A DNA stretch of 64,000 bases from Varanus komodoensis (Eukaryota; Chordata; Lepidosauria; Squamata; Varanidae): contig NW_025336481.1 of assembly GCF_004798865.1 (NCBI RefSeq), positions 4,845,550 to 4,909,549 of the forward strand. The letters are read 5' to 3'. Shown here piece by piece: positions 19,621 to 29,790 of the stretch. A program made the position numbers and the translations under genes. Each line of letters starts with the position of its first letter. The stretch's first letter is position 1. The notes under the pieces were generated by a model. The model was not told the DNA's origin. It worked only from the letters and a program-made list of their open reading frames with translations, and did not search any database.

Positions 19621-19784
19621 ATGCTGGGCAGAACTGCCGGGCTTCCAAGCATCTGGCTTTTCCTCCTCATCCCTGCCTCGGCCATCTCCTGCCCCAGCCG
19701 CTGCTTGTGTTTCAGGACCACAGTACGATGTATGCATTTGATGCTGGAAACCATTCCCGAAGTCCCACCTCAGACAAATGTTCT
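19621..19784 (+). CDS. Peroxidasin-family first coding exon (signal peptide plus LRRNT)
   Basis: The reading frame gives a hydrophobic signal peptide ([20 protein letters not shown]) then [20 protein letters not shown] and [11 protein letters not shown], ending in CT|GTAAGT (phase 2). The cysteine pattern C-x3-C-x-C-x6-C is the LRRNT cap. The match to the start of peroxidasins is near exact: human PXDN has [17 protein letters not shown] and PXDNL has the CMHLMLD variant. Peroxidasins are secreted haem peroxidases with LRR and Ig domains that form sulfilimine crosslinks in collagen IV; PXDNL is a diverged paralogue. Phase 2 introns inside LRR arrays fit the family. I found no LRR, Ig or peroxidase exon downstream in this window on the + strand. 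Either intron 1 is very long (SRMS and the U5 genes would then lie inside it) or this is a gene remnant. Identity to PXDN, PXDNL or a third paralogue is open. Confidence 0.8.
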
Positions 19785-19874
19785 GTAAGTAGCCATTTCA
19801 TTTGGGGTTCTCTCTGTCTTCTGTTACCTGCTTGAACGGTGCACAGGTCAAGTCGTGAGCGGATTTAGCTGGGT

Positions 19875-20055
19875 GCCGGGAAAGCTGGCGTTGGAACCCA
19901 GAAGGCCTGGGTTTCGTTCCCACCTCTGCCGGAGACTCCCTTGGCCTTGTTCAAGTGACCTTTCAGCTTTGGTCCCTTCTCTTTAGCACAGACTAATAGT
20001 AACTGCATTGCAGAGTTGTTATGACAGAGTTTGGAAGTATTTTGTAAACTGGGAA
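19875..20055 (+). repeat. MIR/CORE-SINE-like element
   Basis: A tRNA-like head (GAAGGCCTGGGTTTCGTTCCC) is followed by CTTGTTCAAGTGACCTTTCAG, then GCAGAGTTGTTATGACAGAG and AGTATTTTGTAAAC. The order and words match MIR-type core SINEs, which are very old in amniotes. Confidence 0.6.
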
Positions 20056-23000
20056 TGTTACAGTTACAGTTTTCACCTGTATGTAGGTATAAGAAACCAG
20101 GTTTTGCATTGTGTGCCCTTGCAAAGATGTGGTTTGCACATCCTGGAAAGAAATAAGAAAGGCGAGTCATTAAAAACCAACCATGTTCCATGGTACTTTA
20201 GACAGAAGCAGAAAAAGAAAGATCCCTTTTGCAGCCTGCAGTTTAATGTGGGGAAAGCACCAAGAGGAAAGAGTAAACCCGATGATGGAGGAAAGGAAGA
20301 ATACACAGAAATGTAGCCACCTATACTGAAATTTCATTATGGTTGGGGAATGAAGTCCGGAGGATATTTAACAAAGCATTCTGGAAAAACTGAAGTTTGA
20401 GGGGTGTTATTAAGCAGTGGCAAGCCTTCTGGGACAGTGTAAATTCATGTGCAGCATATGGGGAACATTATTCAAATGTTTCATCAGTGTATTTATTTCC
20501 TTCCAAGAGTTTAGGATCTGAGATATGCCCTCCAGAAGCCCTCACTCCTGGCAGGTGGGCTTTAAAAGAGGTGGCATAAGGAGGGTAGGGAGACTTCTTT
20601 GACCAACTAGAGCTCCATCTGGAACACTTCTGTCTTGCTTCGGTGTTCTTGCTGTGTATGTACACACGTCTGGAAAAACTAGCCATTTTCACCAGAAATA
20701 GTGCAATGCCATCCTGGATGCTCCCATCCATTTAAAGGGCTTGTGCAGAACTTCCTAGCAGAATGGCCCCAGAAGTTTTGAGACTGCTGGTGTTCAGTGG
20801 AACAAGGGCATCTTCTTCCTTTCCAAAACAATGGAAATATTTGCACACAGCATAGACCAGTTTTGCACTTCCAAAAACAAACACACATTCTTACTAAACT
20901 TTGGTTTGCACATTACGTTCTAATTTCCTTAATCTTCAGACTGCAGCCTAGGGTGAAAGTGGAGGGAAAGAAACAAAGCCATGCTCATTCAAAAGGATCA
21001 ACATAAAGGCTTAGATAGCTGGATTTATTCTATTCTTCATTCTCCAGAGGAGGTGAAGAGGTGTCTAGCAGGGTAGGAGGATGCTTTGTGCCTGTTTTAA
21101 ATGGAGAAACGGATAAAAAGAGACAATCATAAAGGCAGAGGATGAAAGTGGAGAGAGGAGAAACAGCGAACTGCCTACTGCCATCCATCAGAAGGAAAAG
21201 AGGTACAGGGGTCTTTGTTTTTTTCAGTTAAACGAACTAAGCATCCCTAGTATTGTAGGAAGGAAGCCAAACAGAGAAGCTACTTCCACAGATTCTGGTG
21301 GCCTGCCATGCCCAGTCATTTTGGAAACACTTGCTGAAAAATGCATGTTTCCGCCCACAAGGCATTCTTCCACACAGGATGATGGTTCCTCGCATCACCT
21401 CCACCTTCTGATTTTCAGATGCTCAAAATGTCGCATGCCATGCTGGCAAAGTGCTGTGCAGGCACTTCTTCTGTAGGTCCTCCTGGGGGCAAGAAACAGG
21501 ATTGCACCAGCAAAATAGGTCATGCTGGGAGGGAAGTACCAGGAGAAGCTGCAAGGTGGATGGTTTAGGGAGAGCTGATGCATGGAGAGCCTTGACTCCT
21601 TCCCAGGGTATCCTTGTATTCGTTTGCTGAACCCCAGCCTGAAATCCAAATTAGACGAAAAGCAATATGTCAATATTTAAATAAACTTAGGGCACGCTCA
21701 CAACTTAAAGAGAGCAATAGGGATGATGCACAGACCTGTGCAAAATGTGAGGCAATGCCTAAAATGTTCCACAGGATCCTCTGGATGATGTTTTGAGGTG
21801 GGGACAGCTTGACAGGCAAAGCAAAGAGGAAAATGGAAAGCTAGCAAGCCCCCATCCTCAGTTCTGGTCACACCCACACACACATACCTCTGACATTCTC
21901 TTGAAAATGTTCTTAGAGCAGGAATTAGGGTCCTTAATCCTTAAACTCGTCCTTAATCTGGTGCACGCCAGGTGAGCTGGACTGTGTTACATGAGAGCCC
22001 TTCACAGGAGCCCAACACACCTGGAGGACATGAGGTTATGGAAGCCTCCTTAGATATTTCTTAAGCCACCTTTCTAGACCAGTATTTTCCCCTCTGACTT
22101 GCAGAATTATCTCTTCTCTGGCGTCAGGAAACCATCGAGGTCCTGGTTTCCACATCCATCAGGCGCAAGACATTCCATCTCCCCACTTCATCCCAAACGC
22201 CAAGAACAGGGCAAAGGAAGGGGAGCAAATGGACAGATGAGTCACCTCTGAACACATGCGATGGATGACACCACTCTCAGTCTGGCTGCTGCCTTCTCCT
22301 CCGTCATCTGGTGGGATGCAGCCAATGGCTCGGAGAACGCAGCAGCTGGGGATCATTTGTTTGGACCAAGCAGGACTGTGGCTTGTTTCGCAGTGTGGTT
22401 CTTCAGTTCAGCTTCACGAAATGTGGCAAAGAGTGAAGCCGGGGCAGGAATCCCTCCCCGAAGGGCTGCGTGGCAGCTGGCGGGTCCTCTCCCGGTGAGA
22501 CGGGCCTTAATCTATGGAAACAGGTCGCCTGTGCCCCCCAAGCCTCATGCAGGAGGATTGCTAGGCGCAGAGTCCACTTCTGCAAAGAATTCGGATTTGC
22601 AGCTACCTCTCTGGGTTTTCAGGGAGGAGCTGGAGGCACATACTTGGTTCTCCGTACCTGCCCATCTTGATGGAGCTGTTGGTCCAAAGGTCATCCGGGG
22701 AATTTAATGCCCGGCCAGGGATTGGAATCTCGGACGCCGGGCCTTCCCCCAACTCACGGAACCACTTATTCCCCAGTGTGCAGGATTGCTTTGATTTTAG
22801 TTCACTTCTAAAAACATTTAAAAGCAGCCTTCATTCTGATGGATACAAGGACAGTATGCAAGTGTAATGCAGAGAGACAGTGCAACAGAAACACTCTAAC
22901 CCACAACATGTTAAAAAAGCAAAGATGGCAATGAATACAATAGAACAGAATAAACCAACCAGCCCACTAAAATGCCTGAGTAAACCAAAGGGTCTGAGTC

Positions 23001-25320
23001 AGCCCCAAAACAATCACAATCGTCCTGCTGGCACCCGCTCCACCTCCCTGTGCCTGAGCAGGGGGAGGGGGAAGATTCCAGGGGCCACACTCCAGCTCAA
23101 GGCTCTCTCCCTTGTTCACCTAGAATGTACCTGAGATATATGGGGCCTCACCTGCATGAGCACAGAATCTGAGCCAGTCTTCCTGGAGCTGGGGGCCTCC
23201 AGGTGTGCTGGGCTTGATCCGCAGCCTGGGGATAGTTGCAACCTGGCACTTCTCAGAGGCCTACGGCTCAGGAAGGCTGACTCATCCCTTCCTATTATTG
23301 CTTTCTAAGCTTTTAGGTGCTCTCCATCACTACTCCTGTCCATAGCTAGCCAGAAGAGAGAGGGGTCTCCCAGCTGTTGCTGTGGGGCAGGGAGAGAGTA
23401 TTTCCAAAGTACAGATGTCTTTTCTGGCAAATCAGGTTTCCCCTTTCAGTGTAGCTTAGTTTGTTAACAGTTGATTATTAATATCAGCCGGTAACAAGCC
23501 AACCCCTTTTCTTTTCCCCCAAGCCTTGTATGAATAAGATTCATGCCATTCAGTGTGGTGATCAAAAGAAGAACCATGAGAAGGAGCAATTTGTCTTCCT
23601 CAACAAGCCGCTTTATTTGTATGTGTTTGACTCAGTAGTTTAATTCCATAGTCTCCAACACTTGCACTGTAAAAATTTGGAAACATTAGTTGTGGAGAGC
23701 TGGTGGAGGGGAGGCAAACACACACTACAAAGTCAACCTGTTTGATGTTTTGCTCCCCAGGACCTCCCCGAAGATTCCTAAAAGCATTCTCAAAGCATTC
23801 TCGCCTGCTCTGGCTTATCATGCCTCTCCATAGCCTGGGGTGGTGGGTGGCAAAAAGAAACAGCAGGAATTAGGGCTTGCCTGATTGCTTCTAGGGTTTA
23901 CACTCTACCCTTCAAAGTCTTTTCCAGGGTGGCTCATACCAAGGGCCTCAGAACAGGATCCAAACAAATGCATTTATTCAGGAGTTCTCACTGGCTCCTG
24001 CCCAGCTGTCAACCTGTCTTTCTGTGGGGTTCAAGTACAGCCTGATCCAGATGGTGTTTCACACCGTGCCATGGCAGGCTGCAAAGAAAAGGTTACACAA
24101 GGCTTGCACACCTCTTTCCAAGCTCCCGGAGTCTTGGGCAAGAGGAGAGATTGTGCGACACCCCCCTTATTTATTGGGAACCTGCTTGGAAGCCAAGGTT
24201 GGTTCCCAGGGGAGTCTGATCCACTCTGCATTTGGAAAGCACCTTGAGGGTTTTATGGCAGCCGTTTCTAGGCCAAAGAAACAAGGTGCTGCAGATGAAG
24301 CCAGAGGTTGGCTGAGGGGGGCAAAGATCTCTCCCCAGCCCTCGGAAAGAGCCCCCCGCCCCATTCTAATCCTGTACTCCAGCAACAGCCCTGCAGGGTA
24401 AATCGTTCTTGTTCCCATCCCACTGAAAGAGAACCGAGGTTGCAAGACGGTGGCTGGCAGCCCACAAGGACCCCAACTCAGCTCTTGCTGCTGGATCACA
24501 CTGCGCCCAAACGCCCCTTCCATTTTTTTAACACGGTTTGGTCTTAACAAAAAGTACAAAGAAGACTCTACTCTGAAATGATCCATTCACGGATACGGAA
24601 TCAGAGAGCAGGACATCTGGCACAGCGCGTCTTGCTTGGCTCCAGTAGGCATTTTAATTAAAATCAGGCTCTGCTCTTGCTTCAACCTGAGCATTTGACA
24701 AACCAACCATGAGGGAGCCGGACGGGGAAGGAGGGTGGTGAGCACCCCGTGCTTAATTTTTTGCTCTTGGCGTTCACCCTGCCCAGCCCCAGGAGGTTCG
24801 GGCCTGCAAGTGCCTTTCCAAATTCATCATAAACATTTGTGTGCATGGAAGGCTGGCTTTGTCAGGGGTCCAGGGCTCACTTGGCAACCCGTGAGTTAAT
24901 TAACTCACAATTTGCTGGAATGTGTGAGCCATTTCCAGTTTGGAAAGCAACCTGCAAATGCCCCGTTCTTGCTACTTTTGTGAGATGCGTACTCAGGGTG
25001 CACCCAGAAGCAGACTGCAGGTTAACTCCAAATGGTTTATACCATAAACAATCCAGATTGCCCTTGTAATTCACCCAGGGTCTGTGTTGCAAAGACTCAG
25101 AGCCCAAGGGGAGGCAATGCCTTAGTGCTCAATGGCTCCCATTCACTTCTATGGAAGAAGTAAATATGTTGCAATTTGGACATAGTTGGGAGGAGACAGC
25201 CCCCAGGTGCCCAGGCCTGGCACCCCATAGAATTCAACACAATACTTTCTCCTGTGCAGATGAATAGCTATCAGACTTGTGGGGGGGGCATGAAAGTTTC
25301 CCTTAGAAAATTCTTATTAT
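20056..25320. other. Intergenic (or peroxidasin-like intron) stretch, nothing recognised
   Basis: I searched the + strand for LRR exons (words coding LDLRFN and LLLNNN) and Ig or peroxidase exons, and found none. Open frames of 80-148 codons near 22.3-22.7 and 23.9-24.6 kb do not resemble any family I know. No CpG island and no clear transposon could be named. Confidence 0.5.
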
Positions 25321-25324
25321 AGCA

Positions 25325-25425
25325 TGTTTGTTTGATATCCCACTTTTTCCTCACAATGAATTCAAGGCAGGTTACATCACTTTTTTCCTGTTCTCAATCT
25401 TATCCCCACAACTACACGGGAATAG
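25325..25425 (-). repeat. 3' part of a tRNA SINE (L2-like tail), reversed
   Basis: The top strand TTGATATCCCACTTTTTCCTC...CAAGGCAGGTTACATCA...TTATCCCCACAACTAC is the reverse complement of the tail shared with the full SINE at 52,911. Only the 3' half remains. Confidence 0.6.
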
Positions 25426-25439
25426 TAGTCCTTTACATT

Positions 25440-25811
25440 CCCTTGCATGCCCTCACGCCCCTTAAGATCTGGGAAGAGGCTTTGCTCTGGGAGCCCTCTT
25501 TAAAGGAGATAAAAAGAACAACTACCCAGAGCAGGGCCTTCTCTGCAGTGGTGCCCAGATTATGGAATGCATTCCCAGGAGAGGCGAGCCTGGCGCCAAG
25601 TTTATATTCTTTTCAGTGCCAGGTTAATACCTTTTTATTTAATGGCTATTTTAAAAATTAGTATTTTATTGTTAACAGTTGCTTTTCTGTTTTCTGTTTT
25701 TATATAATTTTTGGAATTTGTTATTGTTTTATTGTTTTAATTGTATGTTTGTGAGCCGTCCCGAGATGCCAAAGCATGTGGTGACGGCATATAAAAGTTT
25801 TAAATAAATAA
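25440..25811 (+). mobile_element. L2-type LINE 3' end
   Basis: Contains CAGGGCCTTCTCTGCAGTGGTGCC, TGGAATGCATTCCCAGGAG, a T-rich 3'UTR and the tail GTGAGCCGTCCCGAGATG...GACGGCATATAAAAG, then TTTTAAATAAATAAA. This is the standard reptile L2 end. It is truncated. Confidence 0.85.
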
Positions 25812-25961
25812 ACTACAACACCCCTGAGAGGTTGGCTGGGCTGAGAGTCTGTGGCTGGCCCAAAGTCACCTAGTTGGCTCCATGGCTGAGCAGGGACAAG
25901 AATCCAGATCGCCCGAGTCCCAGTCCTGCGCTCTTAACCACTGCACCACATGGGCTCTCAC
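25812..25961 (-). repeat. tRNA-derived SINE, reversed copy 1
   Basis: Reverse complement reads GAGAGCCCATGTGGTGCAGTGG...TTAAGAGCGCAGGACTGG...CAGCCATGGAGCCAACTAGG...GGCCAGCCACAGACTCTCAGC. It is a clear relative of the full copy at 52,911. It is inserted directly after the tail of the L2 element. Confidence 0.85.
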
Positions 25962-25971
25962 TGGCTTTTCT

Positions 25972-26130
25972 TCTCCCAGGCAGTTTACCAAGATCGCCTC
26001 CTCTCCATTGTACCTGCACAAAAACAGCCCTGTGAGGTAGTTTAGGCTGAGAGGCCATGACTGTCCCAAAGTTGCCCAGTCTTGAGCAGGGACTTGAACC
26101 CAGGACCCCATATCCGCCTTGACGGCTGCA
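25972..26130 (-). repeat. tRNA-derived SINE, reversed copy 2
   Basis: A second copy in the same orientation: reverse complement has GGGTTCAAGTCCCTGCTCAAG, TTTGGGACAGTCATGGCCTC, CTCACAGGGCTGTTTTTGTGC. It stands about 10 bases from the first copy, so the two form an old SINE pair. Confidence 0.75.
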
Positions 26131-26449
26131 AAATCTTGGGAGATCAAAAGGCCCCAGCTTGCCCTGACCGAGAGAACCGATTCTGGCTCATTTCTACTAG
26201 CCGGGCTTCAGCTGCCGCTTGTTCAGTCCTGCTTCTCGCGCTGAGACCCCAGTGCGACAGCCCCACGTTCTGCCAGTCGTGATCTCTGCCCTTAAAAAGA
26301 AAAAAAGAGACAGGAAAGAGTCAGGTCTTAATTTTGGGCCCTCTTTGCTATGTTCAAGGGATGAACACAGTACCATTGAGCTTGTGCAGAGTGCATCTGC
26401 TTGCGCCTAATCCGCCAGGCGGACGTGGGCATACCAGCTCGCAGTCACA

Positions 26450-26880
26450 GCGGGGGCACCGCTCTCTAATCTGCTCCCTTTAAGGGTCGCCCGTCCAGCG
26501 GCTTATCCCAAGCGATTTCTCCTGCGTGCGAAAAAGCTTTCCTGCTGCCCACGCACGGGCCGCGCGTGGTCCCGGGCCGCCCCCGATCGCTGGGACCTGG
26601 CAGCCTCGCGCGCCAGCCTTCCCCGCACTTGGGTCCGCCAGACGCTCTGGACTTCAACTCCCAGCATTCCTGAACGTTTGCCAAGCACGTGCGCGCGCGC
26701 GCGCACCCCCTTTTGTCGAGGTTAACCGAGAAAGGCTATCGCTGCAATGCGGGGCGGGACGTGTAGAGGGCGCCAGATTGCAGCCCGCCCCGCAAGTTCT
26801 TTGTTAGAGAGGGTACGATAGACCTACTTTCTTATCGACACTTCCGGTATTAAACTGAAGGTTTGCCTCCCTTTAGCACA
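26450..26880. promoter_or_regulatory. CpG-rich orphan promoter candidate
   Basis: CpG-dense stretch with an ACTCCCAGCATTCC block (26,657-26,670; ZNF143/Staf-like with one mismatch), a CG-alternating run (about 26,687-26,705) and CACTTCCGGT (26,839-26,848), an ETS/GABPA site read on the minus strand. These motif types mark constitutive CpG-island promoters. No coding exon starts nearby on either strand. It may drive an unannotated non-coding RNA, or help open the adjacent U5 locus, whose DSE begins 180 bases further on. Confidence 0.5.
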
Positions 26881-27059
26881 GTGGAAGGTCCCTCGAAGTC
26901 AGAAAATCACTGTATTAGATTTTATATATCTAATTATATATCTCTCAGAGCGATCCTTAACAACAGTTCGTCTATAGATAAACAATACCTTACCGAATAG
27001 CAAGCTGAAACGGTACTGCGCGTAGGAATCCCTCTGCAGTTGCGTGATCAGAAGGTCTC

Positions 27060-27067
27060 ATTTGCAT
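27060..27067 (+). promoter_or_regulatory. Distal sequence element (octamer) of U5 gene 1
   Basis: ATTTGCAT is the exact inverse of the Oct-1 octamer. It lies 223-230 bases upstream of the U5 start, the standard DSE distance for vertebrate snRNA genes. The context CTCATTTGCATT is shared with the other U5 gene here (CTCATTTGCCTT). Confidence 0.85.
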
Positions 27068-27225
27068 TTAACGAGTCCATGATTCATTGCGCGGAAGAAG
27101 CCCGCGCTAACTCTAAAACTTTATTATGTTTCTAAGTAACATTAAACTCTGGCTGTGAAACTGGCGGAGAAACGGGTGCACGTGTGTTGATTTCCACACG
27201 TCGCATAGTGGTTGCGCTCCAGCGC

Positions 27226-27250
27226 GAGACACCGTAAAATGCTTGGAGGG
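27226..27250 (+). promoter_or_regulatory. Proximal sequence element of U5 gene 1
   Basis: GAGACACCGTAAAATGCTTG... with core ACACCGT at 56-61 bases upstream of the transcript start, the expected place for SNAPc binding. Its first ten bases are identical to the PSE of U5 gene 2, and the GAGGG end is shared too. No TATA box sits at -25, as expected for a polymerase II snRNA gene. Confidence 0.85.
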
Positions 27251-27289
27251 CGCCGGTGCTGGGGTTGGGGTCTTGGACGCTGCCCAAGC

Positions 27290-27405
27290 ATACTCTGGTT
27301 TCTCTTCAGATCGTATAAATCTTTCGCCTTTTACTAAAGATTTCCGTGGAGAGGAACATTTATGAGTTTTTCACCAATTTTTTGAGGCTCTGCTTCGGCA
27401 GGGCT
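27290..27405 (+). ncRNA. RNU5: U5 spliceosomal snRNA, gene 1
   Basis: The transcript begins ATACTCTGGTTTCTCTTCAG and keeps the stem I arms, the invariant loop CGCCTTTTACTAAAG, the internal loop arm GATTTCCGTGGAGAGGAAC, an Sm site AATTTTTTGAG and a 3' hairpin GGCTCTGC-TTCG-GCAGGGCT closed by a C(UUCG)G tetraloop. The length is 116, equal to human U5. Loop 1 contacts exon ends in the U4/U6.U5 tri-snRNP and holds them for ligation. With a PSE, an octamer DSE and a 3' box all at the expected distances, this looks like a working gene rather than a retro-pseudogene. The variable part (ACATTTATGAGTTTTTCACC) differs from human U5A, so this is a U5 variant. Confidence 0.96.
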
Positions 27406-27415
27406 ACCCATTTCA

Positions 27416-27428
27416 GTTTAAAAACAGA
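27416..27428 (+). terminator. snRNA 3' box of U5 gene 1
   Basis: GTTTAAAAACAGA fits the 3' box consensus GTTTN0-3AAARNNAGA and starts about 10 bases after the mature end. It directs Integrator-dependent 3' processing. Confidence 0.9.
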
Positions 27429-27834
27429 TGAAATGTTTCTGTGTGGTGAAAGCGGCTACCTTCACAATCGATTATTTCGTTACTTCGCCACCGAATCTTC
27501 AAAATCTGCTCTGCTCGCGTGTCTCCATGTAGCGAGACGGGGCAAAGGTTGGCGGCTGGGAGAAGTTCCCTGACCGCGCGGACTTTACCCTGCTTTGCAC
27601 GCTGCAGTTTCATGGGCACGTTTTGCACCTGTGAGGTGTACAGAACAGGATAAAAACTTTGGACTACGACAATTCTTAAGAGTAAATTTGCTCAGCCTGG
27701 TTTGGGCTTAGTCTTCTCTTCCATTGCCTGCCCGAGTTCTAGTATAACAAATCAGACTGTGTTCACGTTGCCTTCCACTCACTTCCTGCTGCAGTTCCAA
27801 TGTCACCACGACCCCGAAATAATCTAATCAGATT
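27429..27834. other. Downstream flank of U5 gene 1, nothing recognised
   Basis: Moderately CpG-containing unique sequence up to the L2 remnant. A 75-codon open frame overlapping the snRNA is a chance frame. Confidence 0.5.
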
Positions 27835-28310
27835 GCCCTTGATCTCCACAGCTACTCAAGTCCGGGGCAAGAGAGAGAACAAGCTGGGGTTAAACCTAGA
27901 CAAGACCTGGTGCTGTTGGTCAGCTGGAAGTGTGACTTGGTGAACAAGATTTGGCCTGTCTTGAAGGGAGTTCTGCTCCCCCGATGCATCAAGTCTATTC
28001 CTTAGAGCATTTCCCAGCTTGGCCTGATTGAGCAGCAGACATTCTGTGCCTTGGCTAGTACATCAAGCTTGGAGCAACTGCTGGGGCCTGCAGAGGAGAA
28101 TATGCAGAATATCTGGGCACTTCTATTCATGCAAAATGTGGCAGCTAGATTACCGATTCAGGGTACTGAAGCTGCATCACACCAATAGTTAAAGGCCTGC
28201 ACTGGTTACCAACCATTTTCTGAGTTCAATTTAAGGTGTAGGTTTTTAAAATCCTGAACATTTAGGGCCTGGCCATCTACCAAGACCTGGTCCAGTTAGG
28301 AACTGCATCA
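27835..28310 (+). mobile_element. L2-type LINE remnant between the U5 genes
   Basis: Words such as CCTGGTGCTGTTGGTCAGCTGG, GTGGCAGCTAGATTACC, GGCCTGCACTGGTTACCAACC, TTCAATTTAAGGTGTAGG and TTTAGGGCCTGGCCATCTACC follow the order of the L2 3' coding part. It is heavily decayed. Confidence 0.7.
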
Positions 28311-28489
28311 GTAGCAGCAGCTTTCCTCGGGATCTTAAAGAGACAATTATGGTTAAGAATTAGAATTCCATAATATTTTATAAGAAAATGAAAGCAGCTA
28401 AAAGTTAGTCTAAAACAGAAGCATATTGACATGGTGCCACTCAGGGCAAATTAGCATCTTTTCTCTGAGCAGTCAGAATTGGACCAACT

Positions 28490-28636
28490 ATGGGATGGAT
28501 GGACTCCATCCAGGAAGCCACAGCCTTGAAGCTTAAAAAGCTGGGCAGGGCTGTGAAGGACAGGCCTTTTGGAGGGTTTCCGTTCATAGGCTCACGTGAG
28601 TTTGAAATGACTTGATGACACTTAGCAACATCAGCA
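28490..28636 (+). mobile_element. RTE-type LINE (Bov-B-like) 3' end
   Basis: GGATGGATGGACTCCATCCAGGAAGCCACAG...GCTGGGCAGGGCTGTGAAGGACAGG...GAGTTTGAAATGACTTGATGACACTTAGCAACA is the decayed form of a common reptile RTE 3' end (GAGTCGGAAGCGACTTGACGGCACTTAACAAC). It is truncated. Confidence 0.65.
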
Positions 28637-29160
28637 TAATTCTAGGAGGACAAATGCTAGCAGTATTCTTAAGGTGGTGGTGGGCATCAAGACTTGAGTT
28701 TTGCCAGAACCCTGAGATTCACAAAGAAGAGCATGGTTTTTAAAAGATCATGTTTCAAATTGAGGCGTTTTGGCACTGGGATCAGTTTTTAATTCTGATT
28801 GGCATTGAAAGTCCTTCCACAACAAAACTTTTGCTAGGAAGTCCCGAGCATTCTTCATCCCAACCCTAGGATAGGTTGGGTAGTTTGGGTAGGTTGTCTA
28901 TCACCTGGAGATGAATGTCTAGAAGTAGTTTCATTTTCCCAACTGCTCAAAGGTTTGGCACTTTATGAAAGCTGTGCCTTAGGATGCAGACAATCAGAGT
29001 TTGCAGAAAGCAGAGCATGAAAACCAGGAGAGAAAATGTATGCTGCCGTTCCTTAGGCAACTTCCCTGAAAATGAGGAACAAGCCTATCAATAAAGGTCA
29101 GTCTGAACAGGCAGGCTGCCCCCAAAAATAATTGAATTCGGGAATTTAAAAGAAAACAGT
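28637..29160. other. Unrecognised stretch between the U5 genes
   Basis: No open reading frame of interest, CpG island or named repeat was seen. Confidence 0.5.
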
Positions 29161-29587
29161 CTACCACTCCCAGCATGCTTCAGCTAGCCTGTTTTTGTTT
29201 AACGTGTTGTAAATGTTGAGCTCATTGATAATCTCGATAAACGGTGCGCGATTTGCACAGCTTTACAGCTTTTGCACGCAAGCAGGAACAGCCTGCCGCG
29301 CGACACGGCGACGCATTCCGATGAAGGTCAAGCCGGGGACAGCTGGGAAGTTCCGAGCACCAGGACAGCCACTTGCGCAAACACGGCACGGAAGAGCAAG
29401 GGCACGAAACGCGGCACTGAGCCCGGCGGGGAAGGTCTGGCACGGCCGGGCTTTCCCAAGGCTGCAGTAGCAGTGGCAGCGCCCGGGAACGAGCCTTCCC
29501 CGGCCCGCTGCGCCGCACAGAACTTCGAGAACGTTCCGACGATTTTAAATGTGGCGCGTCTGAACACTGCATCACAAAAGCGCTTTA
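29161..29587. promoter_or_regulatory. CpG-rich stretch with ZNF143-type site and octamer-like word
   Basis: ACTCCCAGCATGC (29,166-29,178) is a near-perfect ZNF143/Staf core. ATTTGCAC (29,251-29,258) is one base from an octamer. ZNF143 plus Oct-1 sites are the usual parts of snRNA-type DSEs. The stretch lies in the 3' flank of U5 gene 2 and no further snRNA was recognised in it. CpG density is high from about 29,240 on. Its role is unknown. Confidence 0.4.
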
Positions 29588-29600
29588 TCTGATTTTGGAC
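29588..29600 (-). terminator. snRNA 3' box of U5 gene 2
   Basis: On the minus strand this reads GTCCAAAATCAGA, 11 bases after the mature end. It is close to the 3' box consensus and to GTTTAAAAACAGA of gene 1. Confidence 0.8.
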
Positions 29601-29610
29601 CAGCATTATC

Positions 29611-29726
29611 AGCCCTGCCGGAACAGAGCTTCAAAAAATTAATCAAACACTCATAAATGTTCCTCTCCACGGAAATCTTTAGTAAAAGGCGAAAGATTTA
29701 TACGATCTGAAGAGAAACCAGAGTAT
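29611..29726 (-). ncRNA. RNU5: U5 spliceosomal snRNA, gene 2
   Basis: On the minus strand the first 78 bases (ATACTCTGG through TTATGAGT) are identical to U5 gene 1, including loop CGCCTTTTACTAAAG. After that they differ: GTTTGATT, then Sm site AATTTTTTGA and a 3' hairpin AGCTCTG-TTCCGG-CAGGGCT. The length is again 116. The stem pairs throughout (one G-U), so the differences look tolerated rather than decay. PSE, DSE-like octamer and 3' box are all present. The gene faces gene 1, with 2.2 kb between them. It is likely functional and a second U5 variant. Confidence 0.95.
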
Positions 29727-29765
29727 GCAACACTCGGCCCGCGGAGCCGGCCCCACCGCCGTCGA

Positions 29766-29790
29766 CCCTCGTGCAGCTCACGGTGTCTCC
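29766..29790 (-). promoter_or_regulatory. Proximal sequence element of U5 gene 2
   Basis: On the minus strand GGAGACACCGTGAGCTGCAC... with the core ACACCGT at 54-60 bases upstream of the start. GAGACACCGT is identical to the PSE of gene 1, while the centre differs. Confidence 0.85.

Noticed and set aside
22256-22707. 148-codon + strand frame as a downstream peroxidasin exon
   Set aside because: No LRR, Ig or peroxidase pattern and no cysteine spacing typical of the family.
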